DNA of 64,000 bases, taken from Thraustochytrium sp. TN22. Lineage: Eukaryota; Sar; Bigyra; Thraustochytrida; Thraustochytriidae. The stretch is taken from contig JABLUY010000050.1 of NCBI GenBank assembly GCA_013306675.1, positions 62,001 through 126,000 on the forward strand, read 5' to 3'. Shown one piece after another: positions 50,801 to 58,115 of this stretch. Within the stretch, counting starts at the first letter, position 1; every line of letters begins with the position of its first letter. The notes beneath the pieces are model-generated. The model saw only the letters and a list, made by a program, of their open reading frames with translations, was not told the DNA's origin and searched no databases. A program made the position numbers and the translations under genes.

Positions 50801-52185
50801 TCGACTTCGACGACACACGCGTGAACGACGCGGCCGCCGCGTCGTCGAAGGAGCAAGATGGCGACATCCTCGTGCTGCCAGCCAAGGAACACGAGAGCGA
50901 CGCCCAGCGCGGCATTAAGCTCCTCAGCATCGGCCACAGCGTGCCAGTGGAGCACGAGACTACCTCGGGCATCGCCGAGGTCAATGTTGTGTCCTTCTTC
51001 GAGAGCGGCATGGACGAGCTGTATCGCGAGCAGGGCGGCGGCCGCGCGCCGCACCTGCGTGTGTATGCGTACAACCCGGGACGCCAGACCAACCTGGTGC
51101 TGCACGTGGCTGGCCCGGACTTGATCGAGGCGCTCGAGGGCGACCGCGCGTTGCTCGCCTCGCACCGCCGCCAGGAGATGGTTCGCCTGCTTCTCCCCTT
51201 GCTGCGCATTCGCCGCAACCTCGACCCCTCCGTGCCGGACGTGCTCGCACTGCCCTGGGCCAAGCTGCGCCGCGAGCGCCTCTTCTCCGCGCCGCCAGCA
51301 CCCGTCAAGTCTGCCGCGGCCGCCACGGGCGGCACGGGCGCCCAGGACACAGGTGTGCGTAAGCTCTTCTCGTCTGGCATCTTCTCCGCGAACGGCGCCT
51401 CAGTCATTGTCACGGCGCAGCTCGCGCCACGCTCCGAAGTCGGAGAGACAAAGGAGGAGGAGAGTGATCACGGCGGGCCCAAGGATGCGCTTTGGGTCAA
51501 GGTGTACGAGCCGGCGCTTGGCCTCAAGGCCTGGGTACACGTGCCGCCGACCGAGGAGACGCGTGCAATCCGCGAGGCCATTGCCGCTGGCGACAAGCAA
51601 GAGGCTCTGGCCCGCGAGCTCCTTCTCGCGCTCCTGCGCGAGCGCCTGCACATCAAGCACCTGCACGACCAGCTCGAGCAGCGCACGGCGCTTGTGGCGC
51701 ATCTCGAGGGCCTGGAGCCCACGGACCACCTGGCTTCCATGGTCGATTCGGGCGTGGGCATCACCATCGAGGACGCGCAGGCGGCGGAGCGCGCGCCGCC
51801 CTTGGATTCGACGCCTCCGGACGCCGCTCGCAACAGCGACAAGCTATTTTTGCTGCCTAACGTGGTATGCGGCGCGCTCCTGGCCAAGCGCGTCAACAAG
51901 GCCGCCGGGGGCATGTACACGGTGCTCACGGCGCACGCGCTGCTGGACAAGGACGACGAGACCTTGCTGCGGGGCATCCACGTGCGCGCCTACTGCCCTA
52001 CGGCCTCGCAGCAGGCCTCGGCCTCGGTCGAGGAGCCCGCCGCGCTGCCAGAGACGGACCGCACAGCGCGCGCCGAGGCGCTCCTGGCCGCCGTCCACGT
52101 CCACTTTGACGGCGTGCAGTCGCACATGAAGCTTTCCTTCGACAGCGCCGAGCCGCAGGCCGACAGCGCCGCGACGCAAGAGTGA
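44833..52185 (+). CDS. 2450-aa IQ-motif protein with dynein-stalk-like modules and a repeated C-terminal domain
   Basis: I do not recognise a named family. From the ATG at 44833 (MTYEALRDPHCRAARSKQAQ): Ser/Ala-rich N-terminus; coiled coil (about residues 406-536); three to four IQ motifs (about 581-690: IERVVRGRLGRLRFRR, IQSTYRGHLGRLRAHE, IQTTWRGMRGRLRAL), expected to bind calmodulin. Residues about 696-833 resemble the microtubule-binding stalk of dynein heavy chains (EAHTLVKCCLILT ... NWKACKRGL ... VRRHMHDPKMT ... FLLQWLETVV). A second such module lies at about 1109-1230 (PPEAMVMIMETLIILL ... YNVPPVNLTAIEEYF ... WWVRSVVRFSRLL). Between them is an alpha/beta segment (PLIVAVADDVPHG ... NIILDVCIGMGARDRN) without a P-loop. 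From about residue 1328 to the end there are about eight copies of a 60-90 residue repeat. No AAA ATPase ring is seen, so it is not a motor. A flagellar or cytoskeletal role is a guess. Confidence 0.75.
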   Translation: MTYEALRDPHCRAARSKQAQRQLLAAEREAKRARGADGGKRAVHEAKKAAAAAAAVVTRATSTEHGGVTFQRPSGSDPEREVEVLKCIVLRENYIERLRGLSGAALAERQNDFVDLADLLRTVTLDVIDNILRWKRGAPAGSQFIWNGTNYLLRIPSDLDFLTKSTSVQAWLGAPATRNPFLISRTLDDSPAANEPLRTPARSKPPQSPHHSKKASRKRARGAPDGSRSGTAAAASTPYATPVVNDPEMKLPPMTPQREQRLAKQQQASLEGSRPASISAPGAEVDMIRVLEAERALLQEEEIHGQFTRNSIGQVVPAALGKDEANVHGFHTLRVREPATATQQPEGAQQQGSDEAAAAARTSDRRQWPNGTYMMERAKQGGESGALHREQARGRKNVPRRRSRGAQLDLELRRARADNETLEKELYVLQSALDRARGDLAALEAMADQEDLQNVAGAGPHEAARRERDALVKASFIAKTELEVERRQVDLEHRKKLVDRKEAVQRQFQERQRADQLRMRQETIDRKRRQGDAFAAAVDIPEGETPPAEPTDPLGDDAMAVALANIEADMNEPVRPYVRVEDAAATQIERVVRGRLGRLRFRRVYALHSRMALRIQSTYRGHLGRLRAHEVRRRRDASVLMESLWRGHAARRRVWEIRNARRRQEAATQIQTTWRGMRGRLRALHKRQLNEFGTVCVSLTNSFFQSDLLELAKPKADEIEPEAHTLVKCCLILTARGAYGPEPHVEHLINWKACKRGLRRSFFLQKVRALAAAARAGCLYLPPERVAAVRRHMHDPKMTVKHMAFLKRGARGAQFLLQWLETVVACQEIVPEFLEPDAHTWPEWRAVLDADDPEGLELWEPADTDYDSDQIDPEHYVPDELLRCRISRPRPLIVAVADDVPHGPREHICTQLKRLLPGSFVHVAQKSFDVGVLQEVLNGGHNIILDVCIGMGARDRNAFNRKFSVAKSTLEPRPMFLLVKGCDRNRGPRELNQGSRNAESRNWPPAILAEEERFTGIDTVARAVMDAIAKSADGNMETGEEVAAEDEEQEDGDEEDAFERRPSDSSASTARSAAMPTNTQLKMLLEDRCSAEFLFASPSSKRQLADLTRLRSPPEAMVMIMETLIILLTPHREFSGPDNRVGAVSWEQALPLLRLEDGDLSSRMTAVDVYNVPPVNLTAIEEYFAHASFPKEGGVQHEAITAHPIIGTVLWWVRSVVRFSRLLQEEGGPAPPVTKSASPVFASVVVVRDGIQRFPTDYVPRPDRWPVQLNGDMAMPSDGWKRAVVALLSSVLRDVRVYSASVTVPAYESPTTHLAPKVAPPQRDKFTRLVITMHRDPITEAFFFLAYAPSDSATYTAVVQVDEINRLLGPNSVEMRDPRRPPRDEVGLYRRLLELLALERPRQRNFGAPPLPYELRLRRHRQRLLRTVRKLDAATATITASELAPGELLLDAYEAANCRAMSVRVGQETVDKICRVTSSERERRDLRSKRGDRMVLHLVDRLTIRRATSRRPSELLVHHGIVPGRKVFEGSVVLSGMKHVVSVHVASATHALRVVTYFPPTSYRAEFLLSARARLRLLGSLNEGDRDQWLSRLFARLHLHKPGSISRFGRTMSGSAETSETDERVAVLDKSMYKLTSRVERLGATHDPAKPRGPLLLLDFCISPSLVRIQGQDDERFYEDDLADDTQLVNFRQGADPIEVLDIMAYDKVSGARYRLGLAEAQIDQLLGDDQPFDGTEKCFAALAATLRINDGATGVAAKARALFDRVRGKSAKDVAADASEGVDPKAPALVALHVASGTVVRSAETKMPERNPAPLPTAPDPAPKMLPGLGPLPEIISAEVVVENLDAVRSIPVGERSSKPSGDLIYRHGHKIGQADGRYLIFEVWRQDPLPRGAGDTYSHEVLPTHAYRFEVYEPSRERRAALTLDTVDALRAAVGSRQDLLARDREQDLIAFLLQERLYLDPDASALSLCVANARLFSIDKVTPVNRFDFDDTRVNDAAAASSKEQDGDILVLPAKEHESDAQRGIKLLSIGHSVPVEHETTSGIAEVNVVSFFESGMDELYREQGGGRAPHLRVYAYNPGRQTNLVLHVAGPDLIEALEGDRALLASHRRQEMVRLLLPLLRIRRNLDPSVPDVLALPWAKLRRERLFSAPPAPVKSAAAATGGTGAQDTGVRKLFSSGIFSANGASVIVTAQLAPRSEVGETKEEESDHGGPKDALWVKVYEPALGLKAWVHVPPTEETRAIREAIAAGDKQEALARELLLALLRERLHIKHLHDQLEQRTALVAHLEGLEPTDHLASMVDSGVGITIEDAQAAERAPPLDSTPPDAARNSDKLFLLPNVVCGALLAKRVNKAAGGMYTVLTAHALLDKDDETLLRGIHVRAYCPTASQQASASVEEPAALPETDRTARAEALLAAVHVHFDGVQSHMKLSFDSAEPQADSAATQE

Positions 52186-52446
52186 TGATGACCAGTCAGC
52201 TTTCATGAATGTAATCTAAATTTTCTTGGGCGCCAATCGCGCAGGCAAAGAAAGAGCTCTGGCGACATCAGACATGAAGCTCGTGACTGAAGACTATACT
52301 ATACAGCAAGGCAGCGCAGGGAGGGGTGTTGACCAGCGCTCAGCCAGCTGAGCTAGCCTGGCTCTACTAGTAGCTGGCTGGCTCTAGCTAGCTAGCTAGC
52401 TGGCTAGCTCCAGAGACCAAGCTTAATTTACATGGTATGCATTCTC

Positions 52447-53211
52447 TCAGACAAGCAGGCGCTGCGCGACCTTCTTTCGCGTCCGCAGGCTGCGCTTCAC
52501 GAGACGCCGACGCTCCTCCGCGTTGGTCAGGATGGGGAACATGTCCTGCAGGCACTGAATAGACCAGGGCAGCGTCTTGAGCGGGTTGGCTGCAAAGTTC
52601 ACCACGCGCAAGTTCGGCAGTCTCTTGGTATCGAAGCCGTCCGGGAGGGCCTCGAGGGCGTTGTGCCGCGCGTCGATGCACTCAAGCTGCACGAGCTCCA
52701 CGACGCCCGGACACAGGGATGTGAGCCGATTGTGCCCAACGTACAGCTCGCGGAGCTGGTCCAGGCCGCCCAGCGACGCGGGCAGCTCGCTCAGCTTGTT
52801 GTGTTGCACTTGCAGCTTTTGTAGCTTGACGCAGCGGCCCAGACTCTCGGGCAATGCGCGCAGCCTGTTCTCCGACAGGTTCAAGATTTCCAGACTGCTC
52901 AGCAGGTCCAGCGTCTTGGGGAGGTACTCGAGTGCGTTGCCGCGCAGGTTGAGCGTGCGAATAAAGGCGACGCCGAAGACGTCGGATGGGAAAAGCTCCA
53001 GCCGCAGGCTCGCCAGGTTGAGCTCGTCCTTGCCCGTCGAGGAGCACTCCACGATGCGTCGCTCAACCTCGGCATCGTCGCCGCTCTTGACGATACCGCC
53101 GTCCATCGCGTGATCTCGTTTCTCTGCTGGCCGCATCGCGCCGCCCCGTTCAGTCGCCGCCGCCGCACCGGCACCGTCCGTCACCGCCGCCGCCGTCGCT
53201 GCCGCCGCCAT
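52447..53211 (-). CDS. Leucine-rich repeat protein, cytosolic
   Basis: The protein is 254 aa from an ATG at 53209-53211 in good context (MAAAATAAAV). After an Ala-rich leader and a short acidic stretch, about seven leucine-rich repeats run from residue 65 to 215 (LNLRGNALEYLPKTLDLLSS, LNLSENRLRALPESLG, LQVQHNKLSELPASLG, LYVGHNRLTSL, and so on), then a basic C-terminal cap (RRRLVKRSLRTRKKVAQRLLV). The xLPxxL spacing is that of the SHOC2/PIRL-type bacterial-like LRR class. There is no signal peptide or transmembrane helix, so it is probably an intracellular scaffold. Its partner is unknown. It converges with the 2450-aa gene at 261 bp; that gap carries an AGCT tandem run near 52385-52405. Confidence 0.8.
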   Translation of the reverse strand: MAAAATAAAVTDGAGAAAATERGGAMRPAEKRDHAMDGGIVKSGDDAEVERRIVECSSTGKDELNLASLRLELFPSDVFGVAFIRTLNLRGNALEYLPKTLDLLSSLEILNLSENRLRALPESLGRCVKLQKLQVQHNKLSELPASLGGLDQLRELYVGHNRLTSLCPGVVELVQLECIDARHNALEALPDGFDTKRLPNLRVVNFAANPLKTLPWSIQCLQDMFPILTNAEERRRLVKRSLRTRKKVAQRLLV

Positions 53212-53414
53212 TTTACAAGTAACGGACCTCAACGGCGCGTGCGCCAGTGTACATCGCGGCACACCGTTCGGGCCTGCCAGTGCATGGTACTTAGCTCTAG
53301 GTACCCGTGGTACACACGCGGCCGCGCCGCTGGCTTTGCTTCTTGGTGGCGCGGAGGCCCAGGACATTTGCTGTTATGCAATCTTGTGATCAGCGCTGCT
53401 GATCATCCGTGAGG

Positions 53415-54206
53415 ATGCTTCGCGGGCCCCGGGGCGAGCTCTTGAGCGATGGTGTCGGCATGTTCCGGGCAGACGACGTAGAGTCGTCGCCGTCGTCGTC
53501 GCCGTCTGAAGAGGATGATGACGCAGACCAGGGCTCCACGTCTTGCGGCTCTTCCAGTGAAGAAGAAGAAGAAGAAGAAGAAGAAGAAGATGAGGAGGAG
53601 GAGGAGGAGGAGAACAACGACGGCGAGGGGGAGGAGCATCAAAAGGATGCTGCCAACGAAGGCGCGGAGGTCTCCAGCCCAATGACCGACACTGACACCT
53701 TCAGTTGCTTTGGCTCCGTGGCGAGCCCCACGGAGACGTGCAGCTTGCCAAGCTCCACGTCAGGCACACCGGTGACCGCCCTGGAGGAGCAATCGGATGC
53801 AGAGGACGAGGATGATGACATCGTCTTGTCGAGTACTGGCATGCTCGGTCAAGGCAATGAGGAGGCGAAGAACCAAGGCAGCACCGTTCATGGGATTTCC
53901 TTTGAATCGCCGCTCGCCAGGCCATGCAAGGTGGACGTCTCCGAGGACTTCATTCAGGAGCTGAACGCAATCATGTGGCGGCTACACGACGATGTAAAGA
54001 ATCAGGTCGCCCAAACGCCGGGCACGAAAAACGACGCGCCATCCAAAGGCAAGCTCCCGGCGAGCACGGGGTCGCTCTTGCAGAGCGTCTACAATGGAAT
54101 TACGCCGATGCTGCCTTTGAAACAAGCAAGGCATTCGTCGCGACTGCTTGCGAACCGCCTGGCCCGAGGATGGTCCACCATGAGCAACCTCAACGAAGAT
54201 GAGTGA
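53415..54206 (+). CDS. Acidic Ser-rich orphan protein, 263 aa
   Basis: I do not recognise this protein. It begins at the ATG at 53415 (MLRGPRGELLSDG). The N-terminal half is Ser/Asp/Glu-rich with a run of about 25 Asp/Glu residues (coded by GAA/GAG repeats near 53560-53610) and a second acidic patch (SDAEDEDDDIV). The C-terminal part is ordered-looking: VDVSEDFIQELNAIMWRLHD, then basic Ser-rich sequence with SLLQSVYNGITPMLPLKQ. Codon third positions are visibly less GC-biased than in neighbouring genes (many AAG/CAA/GAA/TTG/AAT), so it may be recent, fast-evolving or transferred. It is divergent from the LRR gene (203 bp) and ends 47 bp from the convergent amidotransferase gene. Confidence 0.6.
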   Translation: MLRGPRGELLSDGVGMFRADDVESSPSSSPSEEDDDADQGSTSCGSSSEEEEEEEEEEDEEEEEEENNDGEGEEHQKDAANEGAEVSSPMTDTDTFSCFGSVASPTETCSLPSSTSGTPVTALEEQSDAEDEDDDIVLSSTGMLGQGNEEAKNQGSTVHGISFESPLARPCKVDVSEDFIQELNAIMWRLHDDVKNQVAQTPGTKNDAPSKGKLPASTGSLLQSVYNGITPMLPLKQARHSSRLLANRLARGWSTMSNLNEDE

Positions 54207-54253
54207 AAGCATCAGACCAATCAAAATCCAAAAAAGACTTCGTTTTGTCATCG

Positions 54254-56536
54254 TCACGTTCCGCGCGGCGCAGGTGGGTAGATCTGGACCGTGCGATCAA
54301 AGGAGCAAGACAAGAGGCAACCAGCCAGGTCGCCGCATTCGGCGGGGAGGACAGAGACGTCGCGCACGGACTGCGTGTGGCCGCGGAGCTCTTGGACCTT
54401 CTCGCCCGTTGCCACGTCCCAGGTAACGACGCAGATGTTGCCCGCCTCGGAATTGGAGCACAGGTAGCGACCAGACAGGTCCCAGGCGATGCGCGAGCGC
54501 GAGAACTCGGTGCAGGTGTGGCCGTACAGGTTGCGAAGCTGGCGCGAAGAGCCAGCCTGGAAAAGGATAATGCGGCTTTTGTCCGTAGCCACGGCCAGCA
54601 CGGGCAGGTCGCCGGGCGCAGCCGCCAGATCCAGCACGGCAAACGAGACGAAGTCGTCGCCGCTGGCGTTCATGTTGACGCGTAGAATGCTGCCGACGGG
54701 CAGTGTGGCGCTCGGGTCAAAGCGGTCGACGCACAGGTACTGTAGACGGTTTTCGCCGCGCACCGCGATGACCACACAGAGGCTGCCGAGGCACTTGATG
54801 AAGGCGAGGGCCTCCGGGCAGCCGGCGCACTGCAGCGTGTGCGAGAGCTCCACGGAGTCGTCCTCGCCCATCCGATACACGTGCACCGTTTGGTCGCGAC
54901 CGCCAGTGGCGAACCAACGGCCGTCTTGCGACCAGGCCAGCGCGGTGGCCATCTTGGTGTGCGCCTTGATCGCCTCGGCGGAGCCAGGGAGCACCTCGGT
55001 GCCGTCCTCATCCATCAAAGAAGCCTCGCCCTGGGCCAGGGCGTCCCGAACGCGCAAGAGGAGGATTTTGCCGTCCATGACGGAGGCGAGGACGTGCGGC
55101 GAGGGGCGCGACCCGGGGCGCGCCTTGACGCCAACAACAGGCCCGGTGCAGCGGCGCGGGCCAAAGGCGAGGCGGCCTGTTGAGGCGTTGGTCGCGCAGA
55201 GGAGCTTGTCAGCTGCGCCGCTGAAGATGAGCGTTGTCTTGGTCGACGGCAGGCTGGCCCCGTCCACGCAGAGCACGTTCATCTTGTGCACGTCGCGCAC
55301 GACATGCCGAATGCCGTCATCATCTTGGAATGGGCGCGCGTCCGCACCCTTGGCGGAGCTGATGACGGCAGCGCGGTCCCCGCGGTCGGCGGGCCAATCC
55401 TCGCTCTCCACGAGCTCGGGCAGGCACGCCTCACCGCGCAGGAGCGCCTCGGCGCGCGCCACGGCGGGCTCGTCACCGCGAACAGAGTAGGTCGCGTAGC
55501 TCGAGTCGAGCGAACCGGCGGCGCCGCCGCCCGAGGCCGAGGTGTCCTTGGCACGGTAGGCCGCGAGCGCGCTCTCGTAGCCGCTGGCGACGCGCGCCAG
55601 CTCCGTCTGGAAGGCATCCCGCATCGCGGCGATGGCGGCCTGCAAGATTTCCACATCCTGGCTTTCCTCCTCGGCGTCCACCGCGCGCTCGCCCCAAGCG
55701 AAGGCGCGCATGAGCGCGAGCATGGCCTCGGAGTCGAGCGGCGCCTCGTCTATGGAGGCCATGCCCTGGGCGGCGTGGCGGGCGTCGACGAGGCCGGCGG
55801 ACTCGAGCGAGGGCATAATGCGGTCAAGCATGAGCCCAACGTCAAACTCCGGGTGGCTCTGGAAGGCCAACACGCCGCCATGCTTGGGCGAGGCGCCCGG
55901 CGCGAGCACCGGCACGTGGAATATCTCGTGGCGGCAGGTGGCGGAGGCACCGAGGTGGACGGCACCCGGCGGGAGCACCTCGACGGCATCGCCGTGGGTC
56001 TCGAGCAGGCGCAGAGGCGCGACGCGTGCCGGGGCCCACGGATAAAGCGCCAAGGCCGGCGTCGGTTCGATGGTGTCGGCGCCGAAGACGAAGCCGCCCT
56101 CGGGGTTCTTGGCGACGCGGCCGCCGAGCGCCTTGGCCACGAGCTGGCAGCCGAAGCAGCCGGCCAGAATGCGCGGCCTCACGAGCGTGGCCTCGTCAAC
56201 GCCACGCGGGCGCTCCCTGACGACCAGCCGCACAAGGTTTTCCAGCGGCGTGAGCCACTCGGCGATGTCCGGGTCATTCACCGAGTAGTGCGAGCCGGTC
56301 AGCACGAGCAGGTCGATGCCGCCGTCGTCGCCGGACCTGAAGAGCAGGTCGCGGCGCGGAAGCTCTCTCTTGGCCACCTCGAAGAAGACCACCTCATGCC
56401 GCGCGCCTTCCTCTCCCCGGTCGTCCTCGCCGCTGCTGCCAAAGAGCGCCTCGGCCCAGAGCGGGCCCAGGTCGCTCCACGCGGGCTTGTCCTCGCACAC
56501 GAGCACCGCCGCGCGCAGCAGGCGCCGGCCCGCCAT
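54254..56536 (-). CDS. Class I glutamine amidotransferase-like domain fused to WD40 repeats
   Basis: The protein is 760 aa from the ATG at 56534-56536 (MAGRRLLRAAVLVCEDK). Residues about 8-250 form a class I glutamine amidotransferase (GATase1) domain of the GMP-synthase-like stand-alone type. The nucleophile elbow near residue 128 reads GCFGCQ, where most relatives have GxCxGHQ: the Cys is kept and the usual His is Cys. The His/Glu pair of the triad is in QSHPEFD near residue 229. A helical linker follows, then from about residue 400 a WD40/beta-propeller region with ALAWSQDGRWFATGG, QTVHVYRM, WDLSGRYLCSNSEAGN, WDVATGEKVQELRGH and SFDRTVQIY. Substrate unknown; the propeller may recruit a synthase partner or target. 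It shares a divergent spacer with the lipase gene. The joined reading frame makes a true fusion likely. Confidence 0.8.
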   Translation of the reverse strand: MAGRRLLRAAVLVCEDKPAWSDLGPLWAEALFGSSGEDDRGEEGARHEVVFFEVAKRELPRRDLLFRSGDDGGIDLLVLTGSHYSVNDPDIAEWLTPLENLVRLVVRERPRGVDEATLVRPRILAGCFGCQLVAKALGGRVAKNPEGGFVFGADTIEPTPALALYPWAPARVAPLRLLETHGDAVEVLPPGAVHLGASATCRHEIFHVPVLAPGASPKHGGVLAFQSHPEFDVGLMLDRIMPSLESAGLVDARHAAQGMASIDEAPLDSEAMLALMRAFAWGERAVDAEEESQDVEILQAAIAAMRDAFQTELARVASGYESALAAYRAKDTSASGGGAAGSLDSSYATYSVRGDEPAVARAEALLRGEACLPELVESEDWPADRGDRAAVISSAKGADARPFQDDDGIRHVVRDVHKMNVLCVDGASLPSTKTTLIFSGAADKLLCATNASTGRLAFGPRRCTGPVVGVKARPGSRPSPHVLASVMDGKILLLRVRDALAQGEASLMDEDGTEVLPGSAEAIKAHTKMATALAWSQDGRWFATGGRDQTVHVYRMGEDDSVELSHTLQCAGCPEALAFIKCLGSLCVVIAVRGENRLQYLCVDRFDPSATLPVGSILRVNMNASGDDFVSFAVLDLAAAPGDLPVLAVATDKSRIILFQAGSSRQLRNLYGHTCTEFSRSRIAWDLSGRYLCSNSEAGNICVVTWDVATGEKVQELRGHTQSVRDVSVLPAECGDLAGCLLSCSFDRTVQIYPPAPRGT

Positions 56537-56816
56537 GCTGCCGGGCCACGGCCTGTTCCTCCGCCCGCCAGCCGGCCGCGCTGCGCCGCGCTGCGCCGCG
56601 CTGCGCCGCGCTGCGCCGCGCTGCGCCGCGCTCGCCGCGCTCGCCGCGCTCGCCGCGCTACGCCGCGCTCGCGCCGCGTTCGTGTTCTGGTCGTCGCTGT
56701 CGGCGGCGTCGAGCTCGAGCTCGAGCTCGAGCTCGAGCTCGAACTCGAACTCCACCAGGCCGGCAACAAGCCTGCGAAGCGCAGCCCGAGAAGCGCCTCG
56801 CGGGCGGCAACGGCGA
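56537..56816. promoter_or_regulatory. Divergent promoter region, amidotransferase/WD40 gene and lipase gene
   Basis: A 280-bp divergent spacer built largely of repeats: (CTGCGCCGCG)5 from 56577 to 56630, CTCGCCGCG units to about 56678, and (GAGCTC)n with GAACTC variants at 56710-56750. The frames of both neighbours are open through it but give only low-complexity Ala/Arg/Ser sequence, so both starts are placed outside it. Confidence 0.5.
56577..56750. repeat. Compound tandem repeat (CTGCGCCGCG)5 plus (GAGCTC)n
   Basis: Five perfect 10-bp units are followed by 9-bp derivatives and, 30 bp on, by about five GAGCTC units. Confidence 0.85.
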
Positions 56817-58115
56817 ATGCGGCCAACGCGGCCGCCCGCCGCGCAGGGCCCGCTCTGCAGATGCCTCGCGCGGCTCGGGCTTGCGGCCGTCCTAGTGACC
56901 ATGGTCGCGCCCATCACGGCGCGCATGCCCGTGGTGCTCGTGCCGGGCGACGGCGGCAGCCAGCTGGAGTACAGGATGAAACGAAGCGAGCGAGAGCCGC
57001 ACTGGTTCTGCCCGCGCGAGACGGCAGGCTGGCAGCGGCTGTGGCTTCGTGTGGAGGACCTCTTGCCCGGCGAGATCGACTGCTGGTCCGACGTGATCAA
57101 GCTGCGCTACAACGCGAGCACCGACACAGTGGCCAATGCGTCCGGCGTCGAGGTTCGCGTGCCGGGCTTTGGAGGCACCGAAGCCGTCGAATTCCTCAGC
57201 CCGTGGCTCAAGAAGGAGTCCGTCTACATGGGGACGCTCGTGGACGCGCTCGTCGCGCATGGGTATCGGCGTGGCGTCGACCTCGTCGCAGCGCCCTACG
57301 ATTTCCGTCTGGCGTGGCGCACCATGGGGGCCGACTACGCGCGGCGCCTCGCGAGCCTCGTGGAGCGCACCGCTGAGCAAAGCGGCGGCGCCAAGGTCAT
57401 GCTCGTCTCGCACTCCATGGGGTCCATCATGACGCTCGCGTTCTTGCAAGCCATGCCGCAGGCCTGGAAGGACCGCTATATTGAGTGCTGGGCCTCGCTG
57501 GCCGGCGTCTTCGCCGGCGCCACGCTCCTCGCCAAGGTGCTTGTCTCGGGCGACAACCTCGGCGTGCCCATCGTGCGGAGTCGTAGCGTCGAATCGGAGC
57601 AGCGCACATTTGAGAGCAACTACTGGATGCTGCCGCACCCGGCCGTCTGGCCGAGTGGCGAGGTGCTCCTCACGACGCCCTGGCGCAACTACACGGTGGC
57701 AGACCTGCCAGATCTTGTGCGAGACACGGGCTCGGCGGACGGTCTTGCGCTGCTCCGCCGCACGCGCGGGCTCACGCAACTGGACACGCCCCCAGGCGTC
57801 CGCGTGCACCTTCTCATTGGCCGCAGCGTCCCGACGCCCCGGCGCTACGTATATACCGACGGCGACAAAGCCTCCTGGACCAACCACGCGCCGACGCACA
57901 TCGACACGGAGGACGGCGACGGGACCGTCAACATTGCCAGTCTGCGCTCTCCGCTTTCCCTCTGGCGCCACAATCAGTCCCAGGCTGTGAGCGCGCTTTA
58001 CTTTGAGGGCGTACACCACGCGGCCATGCTCACAGACCCCGCGCCCATCGCCGCACTCTTGCGCATCCTTGGCCATCAACCTAGTATCACAGGGGTGAGC
58101 CTAACGACAATGTAG
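56817..58115 (+). CDS. LCAT/PLA2G15-type lipase (lysosomal phospholipase A2/acyltransferase family)
   Basis: The family hydrolyses or transacylates the sn-acyl chains of phospholipids in secretory or lysosomal compartments. The product is 432 aa. Its N-terminus (MRPTRPPAAQGPL..., then LARLGLAAVLVTMVAP) looks like a signal peptide or signal anchor. Mature-domain hallmarks are VVLVPGDGGSQLEY (compare VVLVPGDLGNQLEA of PLA2G15), LLPGEIDCWSDVIKLRYN, the nucleophile Ser in SHSMGS, the catalytic Asp region in EDGDGTVN and the His in VHHAAML. The length matches PLA2G15/LCAT (about 410-440 aa). Several NxS/T sites fit passage through the ER. The ATG at 56817 is chosen because upstream in-frame sequence is repeat-derived. 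Confidence 0.85.
   Translation: MRPTRPPAAQGPLCRCLARLGLAAVLVTMVAPITARMPVVLVPGDGGSQLEYRMKRSEREPHWFCPRETAGWQRLWLRVEDLLPGEIDCWSDVIKLRYNASTDTVANASGVEVRVPGFGGTEAVEFLSPWLKKESVYMGTLVDALVAHGYRRGVDLVAAPYDFRLAWRTMGADYARRLASLVERTAEQSGGAKVMLVSHSMGSIMTLAFLQAMPQAWKDRYIECWASLAGVFAGATLLAKVLVSGDNLGVPIVRSRSVESEQRTFESNYWMLPHPAVWPSGEVLLTTPWRNYTVADLPDLVRDTGSADGLALLRRTRGLTQLDTPPGVRVHLLIGRSVPTPRRYVYTDGDKASWTNHAPTHIDTEDGDGTVNIASLRSPLSLWRHNQSQAVSALYFEGVHHAAMLTDPAPIAALLRILGHQPSITGVSLTTM

Noticed and set aside
56537-57100. In-frame upstream extension of the amidotransferase/WD40 protein
   Set aside because: Runs through tandem repeats into the oppositely oriented lipase gene; the GATase fold starts right after the ATG at 56536.
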